DNA of 64,000 bases from Rhizobium ruizarguesonis (GTDB lineage Bacteria > Pseudomonadota > Alphaproteobacteria > Rhizobiales > Rhizobiaceae). Shown here piece by piece: positions 1 through 8,726 of this stretch (positions are counted from its first letter, which is position 1; every line of letters starts with the position of its first letter). The notes beneath the pieces were generated by a model. That model did not search any database and was not told the origin of the DNA. It saw nothing but the letters and a program-made list of their open reading frames with translations. Both the position numbers and the translations under genes were made by a program. The stretch lies in contig NZ_PQIG01000077.1 in NCBI RefSeq assembly GCF_012349115.1, positions 35,140-99,139 on the forward strand. Reading direction: 5' to 3'.

Positions 1-299
1 CGGCGGGCGACGCCGCGCGTCACCTGCATGTAGAAAAGCCCGTTGCGGACATGGTTGCGGCGCAGCGTCTCGCGAATGACCTGCGTCAGCGCCGCCCGGC
101 TCATCGGCCAGGCGATGCGCAACTCACCGAGCGAACGGTCGAGACGGTTCAGATGGCGTGTGAGATCGACGATATAGCCGTGGCGCACCTCGCAGACCTC
201 GTAGACGCCGTCGGCAAACTGGTAGCCGCGATCCTCGATATGCACGCTGGCATCGGAATGCTTGACGTAACGGCCATTCACATAGGCAATTCTCGGCAT
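1..299 (-). CDS. dat: D-amino-acid aminotransferase, 5' part (gene runs off the window edge)
   Basis: The minus strand from the ATG at 297-299 reads MPRIAYVNGRYV..., then an acidic HIEDRGYQFADGVYEV stretch and RETLRRN..NGLFYMQVTRG. This is the N-terminal pattern of the class IV PLP aminotransferases (D-alanine aminotransferase and branched-chain aminotransferase fold). Only 99 codons are present and the catalytic lysine lies outside the window. It starts 63 bases after ntrX on the same strand, so it may be read from the ntrYX transcript. A D-amino-acid aminotransferase after ntrX and before hfq is, from memory, the usual rhizobial order. A branched-chain aminotransferase paralogue is the main alternative. 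Confidence 0.8.
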   Translation of the reverse strand, partial: MPRIAYVNGRYVKHSDASVHIEDRGYQFADGVYEVCEVRHGYIVDLTRHLNRLDRSLGELRIAWPMSRAALTQVIRETLRRNHVRNGLFYMQVTRGVAR

Positions 300-362
300 G
301 GGAAACCTGGTCTTCCGGAAAGCAATATGGGCGCGGCGCAGCGTCGGCCACGCCGGAAACGA

Positions 363-1727
363 TCAGACGCCGAGCGACTTCAGCTTGCGGTGCAGCGCCG
401 AACGCTCCATGCCGACGAATTCCGCGGTGCGCGAGATATTGCCGCCGAAGCGGTTGATCTGGGCGATCAGATAATCCTTCTCGAACATCTCGCGGGCTTC
501 GCGCAATGGCAGCGTCATGATGTGATAGTCGTTCTTGGCGGAAACCTTCGGCAGCATGTCGCCGAGATCGGTCGGCAGCATGTCGGCGGTGATCGGCGCA
601 TCCGGGCCGTCGGTGCGGGCAAGGATCATCAGCCGCTCGATGTTGTTGCGCAGCTGGCGGATGTTGCCGGGCCAGTCATGCGCCTGCAGCACCGCCATGG
701 CGTCGTCGCCGATACGGCGCGGACGGATGCCGGCCTGCTCGGAAATCTGGCGCATCAGTTGATCGACGAGGAAGGGAATGTCCTCGCGCCGTTCGGCAAG
801 GGCCGGCACACGCACCGGCACGACGGCGAGGCGATGATAGAGATCCTCGCGGAACCAGCCCTCGGCGATGCGGCTCTCGAGATTATAGGCGGTCGAGGAG
901 ATGATGCGGACATCGACCTTGACGCGCTTGGAACCACCAACGCGCTCGAACTGCTGGTCGACCAGCACGCGCAGGATCTTGTTCTGCGTCTCGCGCGGCA
1001 TTTCGCCGACTTCGTCGAGATAGAGGATGCCGCGATGGGCTTCTTCGAGCGCGCCGATCTTGCGCGCCTGGCCGGGCGTGCCCTCGGTGCCGAACAGCGC
1101 CACTTCCATGCGCTCGGGCGTGATGTTGGCGGCGTTGATCGCAACGAAGGGGCCGTTGGCGCGGGCCGACTTCTTGTGGATCATCCGCGCCACCAGCTCC
1201 TTGCCGGAGCCCGACGCGCCGAGGATCATGATGCGGCTGTTGGTCGGCGCAACCTTCTCGATCGTCTGGCGCAGCTGCGAAACGGCGACCGAGGTACCGA
1301 TCAGCTCCAGCGCGTCACCGGTGCGGCGCTTCAGGTCGGAAACCTCGCGCTTCAGTTTGGAATTCTCCAGCGCCCGTTCGGCGATCAGGATCAGCCGGTC
1401 GGCCTTGAAGGGTTTCTCGATGAAATCGAAGGCGCCGCGCTTGATCGCCGAGACAGCGGTCTCGATGTTGCCATGGCCTGATATCATCACGACGGGCAGT
1501 TCCGGATGGCGGGTCTTGATCTCGTCGAGCAGCGACAGACCATCGAGCTTGCTGCCCTGCATCCAGATATCGAGGAAGATCAGCCGCGGCACCCGATCGG
1601 AAATCGCCGCCAGCGCGCTGTCGCTGTCATGGGCCGTGCGCGTCTCGTGCCCCTCGTCGGAGAGAATCCCGGAAACGATCTCGCGAATATCGTGCTCATC
1701 GTCGACGACGAGAATATCAGAGGCCAT
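363..1727 (-). CDS. ntrX: Nitrogen regulation response regulator NtrX
   Basis: This 454-residue response regulator is the partner of NtrY. It has a receiver domain with acidic residues DD at 9-10 and the phospho-acceptor Asp53 in FLDIW. A sigma54-type AAA+ core follows, with Walker A GASGSGKE and Walker B-like LYLDEVGE, then a Fis-type helix-turn-helix at the C-terminus (GNISRTAEFVGMERSALHRKL). The GAFTGA loop that contacts sigma54 is replaced by a short TEGTPGQARKIG segment, as known for alphaproteobacterial NtrX, so sigma54 activation is doubtful. I chose the ATG at 1725-1727 over a TTG-type extension because MASDILVVDD is the normal receiver start. It overlaps the end of ntrY by 11 bases, indicating translational coupling. 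Confidence 0.96.
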   Translation of the reverse strand: MASDILVVDDEHDIREIVSGILSDEGHETRTAHDSDSALAAISDRVPRLIFLDIWMQGSKLDGLSLLDEIKTRHPELPVVMISGHGNIETAVSAIKRGAFDFIEKPFKADRLILIAERALENSKLKREVSDLKRRTGDALELIGTSVAVSQLRQTIEKVAPTNSRIMILGASGSGKELVARMIHKKSARANGPFVAINAANITPERMEVALFGTEGTPGQARKIGALEEAHRGILYLDEVGEMPRETQNKILRVLVDQQFERVGGSKRVKVDVRIISSTAYNLESRIAEGWFREDLYHRLAVVPVRVPALAERREDIPFLVDQLMRQISEQAGIRPRRIGDDAMAVLQAHDWPGNIRQLRNNIERLMILARTDGPDAPITADMLPTDLGDMLPKVSAKNDYHIMTLPLREAREMFEKDYLIAQINRFGGNISRTAEFVGMERSALHRKLKSLGV

Positions 1728-3987
1728 AAACGCTTTCCTTGTCATTGGCTGCGGGAGCAGAAGGCGTCGGATCCAGGCGTGGCAGATGCACGCGGATCAT
1801 GGCCCCTCTTCCCCGGTCAAAATCGGCAGGCGCATCATGCAGCTCGAGCTGCCCGCCATGTTCCTCGATGATCTTCTTGACGATGGCGAGGCCGAGGCCG
1901 GTGCCCTTCTCACGCATCGTCATATAGGGTTCCAGAATGCTGTGGCGGTTCTCCACCGGCAGACCGCGGCCATTGTCGATCACGTCGACGGTGAAGCGGT
2001 CGCGGGCGGTATCGAGGGCGGCGCGGACGAGAACCTTGCGTTCATCCCGCTCGTCGCTCGGAACGGCCTCGATCGATTCGACGGCATTCTTGATGAGATT
2101 TCCAAAAGCCTGGCCGAGCATGCGGCTGTCGAACAGGCCCTCCAGCGGCTGGTCGCCGAAATCCTGCTCGAAGGTGACGTGATGGTTGCCCATCTCGCGC
2201 AGGAAGATCGCGTCGCGCAGGATATTGCGCAGGTCGCTCGGCTCCTTGGTCGGCTTCGGCATGCGGGCAAAGGCGGAGAATTCGTCGACCATGCGGCCGA
2301 TATCGCCGACCTGGCGGATGATCGTATCGGTGCACTGGTCGAAGACGGTCCGGTCACCCGGGTCGATCTGCTTGCCGTAGCGGCGCTGGATGCGCTCGGC
2401 GGACAGCTGGATCGGCGTCAGCGGGTTCTTGATCTCATGGGCGATGCGCCTTGCCACGTCGCCCCAGGCGGTCGAGCGCTGGGCGATGACGAGATCGGTG
2501 ATGTCGTCGAGCGTGATCACGTAGGATTCGCTCATGTCGCGCACCTCCTCGCGGGTAACCTGCACACTCAGCGTCCTCACAGTGCCGCCGCGCACCAGCG
2601 CGATCTGCTTGCGGAAATCGCCGCGATAACGCACCGCTGCCTCGGTCAGCACGTGATCGACCTCAGGGGCGATATCGACCAGCTGCTTTCCGAGCATCTC
2701 GTCGGCCGATAGCGACATCAGCGTCTCGGCCGAACTGTTGACGATGGCGATGCGGCGGTCCTGCTCGACGCCGATGACAGCGGCGGTGACGCCCGAAAGC
2801 ACCGCCTCGATGAAGCGGCGGCGGTCGTCGACCTCGTCCTTGGCCTCCAGGATCTCGTCGCGCTGGGTGCGGATTTCCGAGATCATCTTGTTGAAGGTGC
2901 GTGAGAGATTGGCGACATCGCCGTCGACGGCATGCACCGGCACGACGATGTCCATATTGCCCGATGCAACGCTGTCGGCCGCGGTGATCAGCAGGCGGAT
3001 CGGCCGGACGATGCGGTCGGCGACGGCGATCGCCGTCCAGATCGCCGCCAACAGCACGATCAGCGCGAAGCCGATGTAGAGCACGGCGAAGGCGACCTGC
3101 AGCGAGAAGCGGTTCGCCTCCATCGAGCTGTATTCGGTGGCGTTCTCCTCCATCATGCGCATGGCACCCATGACCTTGGGATCGACGGCGCGCACCGTAT
3201 AGAGAAAAGTGCCCTGGATGGCATCGAGCTTGATGATGGCGCCGACGAGATTGGTGACGCCGGGCGGGATCAGCGTCGGCTGGCCGGCAGCCGCCTTTTC
3301 CAGCGCGTCCTGTGGAATGGCCGGCAGCGGCTTTTCGGTGGCGATATCGGCCTGCACGATCACCGAGCCGTCGCGCTCGACGAGAAAGGCGCCGAGCAAG
3401 CCGCGGCCCCTCGCCTGGCGGGTCATCAAGTCGGCAAAACCCGTCCTGTCGAGGCTGTAGAGCGCACGGTTGCGCTCCAGGTCGTTGGCCATGGAGACCG
3501 TCTGCCCCTGCAGATAGCTGGCATTCTCCATCATGTAGGCCTGGCCGATATTGCGCGACGAGCTGACGATCGACTGGGTGCGCAGGGCAAACCAGCGGTC
3601 AAGGCCGGCATTCAGCGTGATGCTGGCGAAGATGGCGACGAGGATCGCCGGCGTGATCGCCACGATCGAGAAGAGCACGACGATGCGGATATGCAGACGG
3701 GCTGCCGCACGGCCGCGGGTGCGCGCCTTGAGCAGCCTTGCCACCTCGCGAGCGATCAAGGCCAGCAGCGTCAGGACAAAGAAGGAATTGACGATCACCG
3801 AGGTGATGACGACATGCGACGTCGGCGCGATCGGCGTCAGACCGAGCAGCACGAACAGCGTCGCCGTGGCGCAGAGAAGCGCGCCGCCGGCGAGCACGAG
3901 GCCGGGCACGGCAAAAAGGGCGCGGCGATCGGTCACCGTCGTCACCGTCTCGCCCGCCGCCGCCGGCGATACCCCATCCTGCGTCAT
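1717..3987 (-). CDS. ntrY: Nitrogen regulation sensor histidine kinase NtrY
   Basis: This 756-residue membrane sensor kinase phosphorylates NtrX. The N-terminal third has several hydrophobic segments (residues about 25-70 and 95-125) and a periplasmic loop closed by another membrane span near residue 310. A HAMP domain follows, then a PAS domain (VIGVEQDRRIAIVNSSAE) and a HisKA domain with the H-box HEIKNPLTPIQLSAER (His near residue 517). The HATPase domain ends with N, G1 (VIDNGRGLP) and G2 (GTGLGLAIVKK) boxes. Start ATG at 3985-3987. In most rhizobia this gene follows ntrC closely; here about 14.2 kb of other DNA lies between the two. Confidence 0.96.
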   Translation of the reverse strand: MTQDGVSPAAAGETVTTVTDRRALFAVPGLVLAGGALLCATATLFVLLGLTPIAPTSHVVITSVIVNSFFVLTLLALIAREVARLLKARTRGRAAARLHIRIVVLFSIVAITPAILVAIFASITLNAGLDRWFALRTQSIVSSSRNIGQAYMMENASYLQGQTVSMANDLERNRALYSLDRTGFADLMTRQARGRGLLGAFLVERDGSVIVQADIATEKPLPAIPQDALEKAAAGQPTLIPPGVTNLVGAIIKLDAIQGTFLYTVRAVDPKVMGAMRMMEENATEYSSMEANRFSLQVAFAVLYIGFALIVLLAAIWTAIAVADRIVRPIRLLITAADSVASGNMDIVVPVHAVDGDVANLSRTFNKMISEIRTQRDEILEAKDEVDDRRRFIEAVLSGVTAAVIGVEQDRRIAIVNSSAETLMSLSADEMLGKQLVDIAPEVDHVLTEAAVRYRGDFRKQIALVRGGTVRTLSVQVTREEVRDMSESYVITLDDITDLVIAQRSTAWGDVARRIAHEIKNPLTPIQLSAERIQRRYGKQIDPGDRTVFDQCTDTIIRQVGDIGRMVDEFSAFARMPKPTKEPSDLRNILRDAIFLREMGNHHVTFEQDFGDQPLEGLFDSRMLGQAFGNLIKNAVESIEAVPSDERDERKVLVRAALDTARDRFTVDVIDNGRGLPVENRHSILEPYMTMREKGTGLGLAIVKKIIEEHGGQLELHDAPADFDRGRGAMIRVHLPRLDPTPSAPAANDKESVYGL

Positions 3988-4601
3988 TCGGCCTCTCTTC
4001 AGACGGCATCTGCCGCCCTCGCCATCCGATCGAAACCAAGGAAACGCCGGCTTAAAAAAGCCAGCGTTGCAACGACTCGATCGGGAGCGAATGTCTAAAC
4101 CCTTGCGTGACCTTTAAGCAACGCATTGTGGCGAAAATGCAACGCATCTCGTCACATTGTCAAGCCGCGCTGACCTTGTCCATCACAATGAGCGCCTTCA
4201 GTTCGAAGGCCCGGTTCGGCAAGCCCTCGCTCCATTTCGCAACGGCGATCAGGGCACGGCGGGCGGTCGAAAAAGAAAGCGGAGTGATTTCCCAGGTTTA
4301 ATCTCGGCGGACGGACAATGACGATGCGCCGTCATCTCGCCGACCGGCATGCCATACGCCTTGAAATGCACGGTTCTTGGAAAGTCCGATCCGCTTACCG
4401 ATCGCACCGACGATAGCCTAGGACCTATTGCAGATCGGGTTAGGATCGGCAGCCCTCTCGGGTTGGTAAAGCCGTCCTCCAAGGTTCGGACTGCCGCCAG
4501 GCGCGGATTACCGCGACAGGCAATTTGATCCAGCGCAACGCTTGAACCCGGCATTCATCGTAATAACCATGGAGGATAATGCCTCAAAGAGGAGATGCAG
4601 A
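3988..4601. other. Long intergenic stretch upstream of ntrY, holding a spaced 9-bp direct repeat
   Basis: These 614 bases separate ntrY from the divergent EF-hand gene and I see no convincing gene in them; the small open frames here have no recognisable protein character. The part near ntrY (to about 4200) probably carries the ntrY promoter. It contains two copies of GCAACGCAT at 4118-4126 and 4139-4147, 21 bases apart, about two helical turns, which would suit a dimeric regulator. The left junction of the accessory block probably lies in this stretch, but I see no direct repeat or attachment site that fixes it. Confidence 0.5.
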
Positions 4602-4976
4602 ATGTCCATGTTCAGACTGCCAACTATCACTCTGCTGGCCTTGCTCGGTGCCATGGGCATCGCGTCCGCCCAGACGAAAAGTCCAGACTTGGCCCAGTCG
4701 GAGGCTAAGCCCGAGGCCGAAGGATCGGAAATGATGCCCGGCATGATGGGCCGCAACATGATGTCATCGGGCATGAGTGAAGGAATGCGCATGATGGGGC
4801 CAATGCGCGGTCATATGATGAAGATCATGTTCGTCATCGCCGATAGTGATGGGGACGGCGCAATTTCTTTCGAAGAGTTGACCGCAATCCACAAACGCGT
4901 CTTCGACGCGGTCGATGCAAACAATGACGGCAAAGTCACACCTGAAGAAATGCAGGCGTTTATGCAGGACATGTGA
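4602..4976 (+). CDS. Secreted Met-rich EF-hand protein
   Basis: This 124-residue protein has a Sec-type signal peptide (MSMFRLPTITLLALLGAMG, cleavage after ASA), a methionine-rich middle (residues about 44-75, including MMPGMMGRNMM and MRMMGPMRGHMM) and two EF-hand loops, DSDGDGAISFEE and DANNDGKVTPEE. The EF loops have acidic residues at positions 1, 3, 5 and 12 and should bind calcium. The Met-rich stretch resembles periplasmic copper-binding segments, which is an inference. The start at 4602 is chosen because AGAGGAG lies 8-14 bases upstream and the signal peptide begins there; an upstream in-frame ATG at 4542 would bury the signal. Function unknown. Confidence 0.8.
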   Translation: MSMFRLPTITLLALLGAMGIASAQTKSPDLAQSEAKPEAEGSEMMPGMMGRNMMSSGMSEGMRMMGPMRGHMMKIMFVIADSDGDGAISFEELTAIHKRVFDAVDANNDGKVTPEEMQAFMQDM

Positions 4977-5022
4977 CCGGAGGCTCGGCATTTGTCACCC
5001 CGCGTCAGACCGAGAGCTGATC

Positions 5023-5036
5023 TTGATCCGGATCAA
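5023..5036. promoter_or_regulatory. FNR/FixK-type anaerobox (TTGATCCGGATCAA)
   Basis: A perfect match to the TTGAT-N4-ATCAA consensus bound by FnrN/FixK regulators in rhizobia. Its centre lies 137 bases before the ATG of the DksA-like gene. A class II promoter would start transcription near 5071, leaving a leader of about 95 bases. The site also lies about 50 bases past the stop of the EF-hand gene, so it should serve the downstream gene only. Confidence 0.7.
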
Positions 5037-5166
5037 TGCAACGGACCCACGACACGCCTAGGTTTGCTTGCGGCGGAGGGAATCGCTCGTTTTCTTCGAT
5101 CAGGGGGCGAGATTGGCAGCAGAACAATGTGTCGGTCACGAAGATGAAGCCGACTGGAGAACGACC

Positions 5167-5517
5167 ATGCAGAAGCAATCCTCCTCGCAACCGAGGCAGC
5201 ATATCGAAAAGCACAAGGCGATCCTTGACGAACGCCGGCATGAGTTGGAAACCCGCCTGCGAGCGATCGAGCATGATTTCGAGCAGCCTCGCAATCCTGA
5301 TGATGACGATCGTGCCGCTGAGCGAAATAACGATGAAGTCCTGGAAGAACTCGGCGAGACCGGACAAAAGGAGCTCCTCGCCGTCCAGGCGGCGTTGGAC
5401 CGGATTCAGGCTGGAACTTTTGGCATCTGTGTAAAATGTGGCAAGCCGATCGCCGAGAGGAGGCTTGACGCCGTCCCCCACACACCTTTCTGTCAGTCTT
5501 GCGCTCAGTCGATTTAA
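5167..5517 (+). CDS. TraR/DksA-family zinc-finger protein
   Basis: This 116-residue protein has an N-terminal helical, charged coiled-coil part and a C-terminal four-cysteine zinc finger, CVKCGKP followed by CQSCAQ (C-x2-C ... C-x2-C). That is the DksA/TraR C4 finger. Family members bind the secondary channel of RNA polymerase and alter transcription with or without ppGpp. It lacks the longer N-terminus of full DksA (about 150 residues), so it resembles the short YbiI/TraR-like paralogues. The ATG at 5167 is preferred over an upstream TTG (5068). The anaerobox at 5023-5036 suggests induction at low oxygen. Confidence 0.85.
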   Translation: MQKQSSSQPRQHIEKHKAILDERRHELETRLRAIEHDFEQPRNPDDDDRAAERNNDEVLEELGETGQKELLAVQAALDRIQAGTFGICVKCGKPIAERRLDAVPHTPFCQSCAQSI

Positions 5518-5680
5518 AGCAAGGTCACCGCGCTCTGCGATCTGAACCCTTCCAAATGACTTAACTTAACGGCCGTACGTCAACCGCTCGCGCCTTGACA
5601 AAAGCTGGTTCAATGCGGCTGGAGGCACAAAAGCTCTCCACCCGCATTGATCTGCCGCGCCATGCGACGTGCAACTTGGC

Positions 5681-7333
5681 CTACTGTGCGTGTTGCTTGC
5701 GCATGGCCTCGGCGATTTGTGCCTTGACCGCGTCTATTCCGAAGCTTCCGCCTTTCTGCATCGGCGGAAATTCAATGGCGGTCTTCGCTAGCTCTTCAAC
5801 TTTTTGCTGAACCAGGACGAAACGCCAGAACTCGAACTTGTACCATTCAAAGTATTCTTGTGAACCAACGTTACCCTTGAAAAAGGCCGTACGCTCGAAT
5901 GGATCAAGGCGCAGGTTTATCACGGTCGGCACGTCCAATTTCACCGTATTGCCTATCCAGCCGTCCGGCTGTTCCATGAACGTGTATTTATAGTCATCAA
6001 TCCGGGCCGCGCCGAGCACGCTTTCGGCGAAATACCAGATTTCATGACGGTTCGACGGGCCAGTTCCGGTGATCATGCTGGTCTGATCATAGCCGTCCAG
6101 GTGAACCTTATAGGTCTGGCCATCGAGTTCCTTCCCCGCTTTCAGTTCGACGGCGATATTGGTGCTGCCAGCAGCGGCCGCAAGAGTGGGGAACCAGTCG
6201 AGGCCCGACATCAGCCCATTGCAAATCGACCCGGGAGGAACGTGTCCCGGCCAGCGGACCATTGCGGGGGCGCGGAAGCCGCCTTCGTATGTCGTGCCTT
6301 TTCCGCCGAAGAATGGTGTCTGACCGCCGTCCGGCCAAGTGAAGTTTTCGGTGCCATTGTCAGTGGTGAACACGACGATCGTATTCTCATCGTCGCCCAT
6401 GTCCCTCAGCTTCTGCATGGTGTCGCCAACAATGTCGTCAAGCTGCGCCATCCCTGCTTCATGGATGGTCCAGCCATTCTCGGAATTACGCATCTTCTCG
6501 TACTTTTCCGATAGATGAGTCACGATGTGCATCCGTGTCGGGTTGAGCCAAAGGAAGAACGGCTTGCCATCGGCCTTGGCCCTGTCGATAAACTTGAAGG
6601 AAAGATCCCGGATCTCGTCGTCGACCGTCTTCATCCTCTCCGGATAAAGCGTGCCAGCATCTTCAATCTTCTGTTTGCCGACCTTGCCCCATCGTGGCAT
6701 TTCCGTCGGGTCATCGGTCTCCGTGGCCCAGGAATGGACCATGTTGCGCGGGCCCACTACGTTCAGCAGTTCCTGCGGATAGCCGGGATGGGCGGGGTCT
6801 TCCATCGCATCGAGATGATAAAGGTAGCCGAAGAACTCATCGAAGCCATGAACCGTTGGCAGAAACTCGTTGAGATCGCCAAGATGGTTCTTGCCGAACT
6901 GCCCTGTGGCGTAGCCCAGGGACCTCAGCACGGTGGCAATGGTTGGCGCCGCAGCAGGAAGGCCGACGGGCGAGCCTGCCTGGCCAACCGTGGTCATGCC
7001 AGTTCGAACCGGAAGCTCGCCGGTGATGAAGTTCGCCCGTCCTGCCGTGCAGCTCGCCTCGGCATAGTAGTCGGTAAAGAGCATCCCCTCTGCAGCAAGC
7101 CTGTCGAGATGTGGAGTACGACCGGCCATCATGCCGCGATTGTAGGCGCCGATATTCCAGATGCCGACGTCATCGGCCATGATAACCACTATATTGGGTC
7201 TTTTGCCCGTGGCCTGAGCCATGGCATTCCGGCTCATGGTGGTGCTCGCAGCCGTGCCAATCGCCGACATGGCGAGCAAAGATCCGCCGGTTAGCAGGAT
7301 ATCCCGCCTCGTTGGAGTCGCGTTTTCTGTCAT
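5681..7333 (-). CDS. Tat-exported sulfatase (arylsulfatase type)
   Basis: This 550-residue enzyme should hydrolyse sulfate esters in the periplasm. The N-terminus has a twin-arginine signal (TRRDILLTGG, then a hydrophobic run and an Ala-rich cleavage zone). The sulfatase domain begins with PNIVVIMADDVG, whose DD binds the metal. The active-site motif is CTAGR at Cys95, the C-x-A-x-R form that an FGE oxidises to formylglycine. A later TTDNGTEN gives the second metal-binding Asp-Asn pair. The ATG at 7331-7333 is chosen because GAGGGAG sits at a better distance than for the ATG two codons earlier. The FGE gene is divergent from it, with two palindromic sites in the shared 440-base region. Confidence 0.9.
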   Translation of the reverse strand: MTENATPTRRDILLTGGSLLAMSAIGTAASTTMSRNAMAQATGKRPNIVVIMADDVGIWNIGAYNRGMMAGRTPHLDRLAAEGMLFTDYYAEASCTAGRANFITGELPVRTGMTTVGQAGSPVGLPAAAPTIATVLRSLGYATGQFGKNHLGDLNEFLPTVHGFDEFFGYLYHLDAMEDPAHPGYPQELLNVVGPRNMVHSWATETDDPTEMPRWGKVGKQKIEDAGTLYPERMKTVDDEIRDLSFKFIDRAKADGKPFFLWLNPTRMHIVTHLSEKYEKMRNSENGWTIHEAGMAQLDDIVGDTMQKLRDMGDDENTIVVFTTDNGTENFTWPDGGQTPFFGGKGTTYEGGFRAPAMVRWPGHVPPGSICNGLMSGLDWFPTLAAAAGSTNIAVELKAGKELDGQTYKVHLDGYDQTSMITGTGPSNRHEIWYFAESVLGAARIDDYKYTFMEQPDGWIGNTVKLDVPTVINLRLDPFERTAFFKGNVGSQEYFEWYKFEFWRFVLVQQKVEELAKTAIEFPPMQKGGSFGIDAVKAQIAEAMRKQHAQ

Positions 7334-7523
7334 GCCCATTTCTCCCTCTTTTGGTCAGGCAAAGCAAAGCTCAACACTGCAAGGGCTGCTGGATACGGTC
7401 CGATGAGGTTCTCGAATGCTCTGTTGAGATAGCCGTGCGAAAGTGCACGCCGCGTTGAGAACAACAGGGCCCGTCGGCTTGCCTGGACGCGTATATAAGG
7501 CGTAGCAAATATAAAGAGAGCAA

Positions 7524-7542
7524 GTATCTTACCGTAACCTAC
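7524..7542. promoter_or_regulatory. Palindromic operator candidate, site A (sulfatase 1 leader)
   Basis: GTATCTTAC-C-GTAACCTAC, a full match to GTAnnTTAC-n-GTAAnnTAC in both arms. It lies about 190 bases upstream of the minus-strand sulfatase start. The regulator is unknown; the symmetry is typical of a dimeric helix-turn-helix repressor or activator. Confidence 0.65.
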
Positions 7543-7683
7543 GGGCGAGACCGCCGATAGGCAGGAACCAATGTCCGGGCGAAAGCCGCCCAGAAATACC
7601 GATAGCGTGAAAGGCGACATCCGTGCTGACGCGATATCATCTCCGCGACTTCTATTTCGCTCGATAGAATTCGGCGGGGTGGC

Positions 7684-7702
7684 GTATTTTACTGTAACCT
7701 AC
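7684..7702. promoter_or_regulatory. Palindromic operator candidate, site B (FGE leader)
   Basis: GTATTTTAC-T-GTAACCTAC, both arms match the consensus fully. It ends 70 bases before the FGE start codon, a usual place for an operator overlapping or just upstream of a promoter. Confidence 0.68.
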
Positions 7703-7772
7703 TTCAAGAAGGCGGCTGTGAGGGATAGTTATCTTGATCGAAGATCGGGGATAAGCTGCTAGGGTGACGAAA

Positions 7773-8726
7773 ATGATACCTGACCGGCGCGCAGTGGACG
7801 ACGCGGGATTTCAGGGTCTGGTCTGGGTGGCCGGCCGTACCTTCACCATGGGATCGAACGAGCATTATGTGGAGGAGGCCCCCGCCCATCCGGTGACGGT
7901 CGACGGCTTCTGGATCGACGCCACCCCTGTCACCAACCGGCAGTTCGCCTCATTCGTCAACGCCACCGGACATGTGACCGTCGCCGAAAGGGCTCCCCGT
8001 GCCGAGGACTATCCGGGAGCGCTTCCCAAAATGCTGCGGGCCGGATCTCTGGTGTTCACCCCGCCGAAAGCCGTCGTCGGCCCCGACATTGCCCAGTGGT
8101 GGTCGTTCAAGTTCGGCGCGGACTGGCGACACCCTTACGGCGGTCGCACCGACATCCGCGGCAAGCTCGATCATCCCGTCGTTCATATCGCCTATAGCGA
8201 CGCCAAGGCCTATGCGGCTTGGGCGGGAAAAGATCTGCCGACCGAGGCAGAGTGGGAACTGGCTGCGCGCGGCGGCCTTGATGATGCAGAATTTGCCTGG
8301 GGCGACGCGTTGAACCCGGAAGGAAAGCTCATGGCCAACACCTGGCAGGGTACCTTCCCTACGCTGAGTACAAAGCCAGCCGGTGCGGACAGAACGTCCC
8401 CGGTCGGATCCTTTCCATCAAACGGCTACGGCATCTACGACATGATCGGCAATGTCTGGGAATGGACCTCTGACTTCTGGTCGACACGCCATCCCGAGCC
8501 TGCCAGCCATTCATGCTGCATCCCCAGCAATCCCCGCGGAGGCGACGCCGACGCCAGCTACGATCCGCGGCTGCCCGACATCAGGATCCCGCGGCGCGTC
8601 CTCAAGGGCGGATCCCACCTTTGCGCGCCGAACTACTGCAGGCGCTATCGTCCCGCCGCCAGACATGCCGAGCCTGAGGACACGTCCACAAGCCATGTCG
8701 GCTTCAGATGTGTCAAGCGCGCGTGA
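7773..8726 (+). CDS. Formylglycine-generating enzyme (SUMF1 family)
   Basis: This 317-residue protein fits the FGE-sulfatase fold: FTMGS near the start, PVTVDGFWID.TPVTN, HPVVHIAYSDAKAYAAWAGK, LPTEAEWELAARGG, GNVWEWTSDFW and a C-terminal VGFRCVKRA. The two redox cysteines of true FGEs are present in GGSHLC....YCRRYRPAAR (Cys284 and Cys289, spaced C-x4-C), which separates it from EgtB and PvdO relatives. It would oxidise the active-site Cys of the two neighbouring sulfatases before export, using copper and oxygen. ATG 7773 is preferred over GTG 7764 because AGGGTG sits just upstream. Likely single-gene transcript controlled through site B. Confidence 0.92.
   Translation: MIPDRRAVDDAGFQGLVWVAGRTFTMGSNEHYVEEAPAHPVTVDGFWIDATPVTNRQFASFVNATGHVTVAERAPRAEDYPGALPKMLRAGSLVFTPPKAVVGPDIAQWWSFKFGADWRHPYGGRTDIRGKLDHPVVHIAYSDAKAYAAWAGKDLPTEAEWELAARGGLDDAEFAWGDALNPEGKLMANTWQGTFPTLSTKPAGADRTSPVGSFPSNGYGIYDMIGNVWEWTSDFWSTRHPEPASHSCCIPSNPRGGDADASYDPRLPDIRIPRRVLKGGSHLCAPNYCRRYRPAARHAEPEDTSTSHVGFRCVKRA

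Larger units (their letters stand above)
7334..7772. other. Divergent control region between sulfatase and FGE genes
   Basis: These 439 bases carry the start regions of both divergent genes and hold two copies of the island's 19-bp palindrome, one near each gene. No protein-like reading frame was seen. The lower GC content around 7470-7530 and 7640-7750 fits promoter DNA. Confidence 0.6.

Noticed and set aside
51..1481. Long plus-strand open frames opposite ntrX, and similar long frames opposite ntrY, ntrC, bamA, lpdA and others
   Set aside because: They mirror strongly coding minus-strand genes in a high-GC genome; their translations are rich in Arg, Ala, His and Asp with no family motifs.
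4249..4554. Minus-strand frame of 101 codons in the ntrY upstream region
   Set aside because: No ribosome site, no recognisable domain and composition unlike the neighbouring genes.
7571..7762. Short plus-strand frame before the FGE gene
   Set aside because: It runs through palindrome site B and the likely promoter and shows no protein motif.
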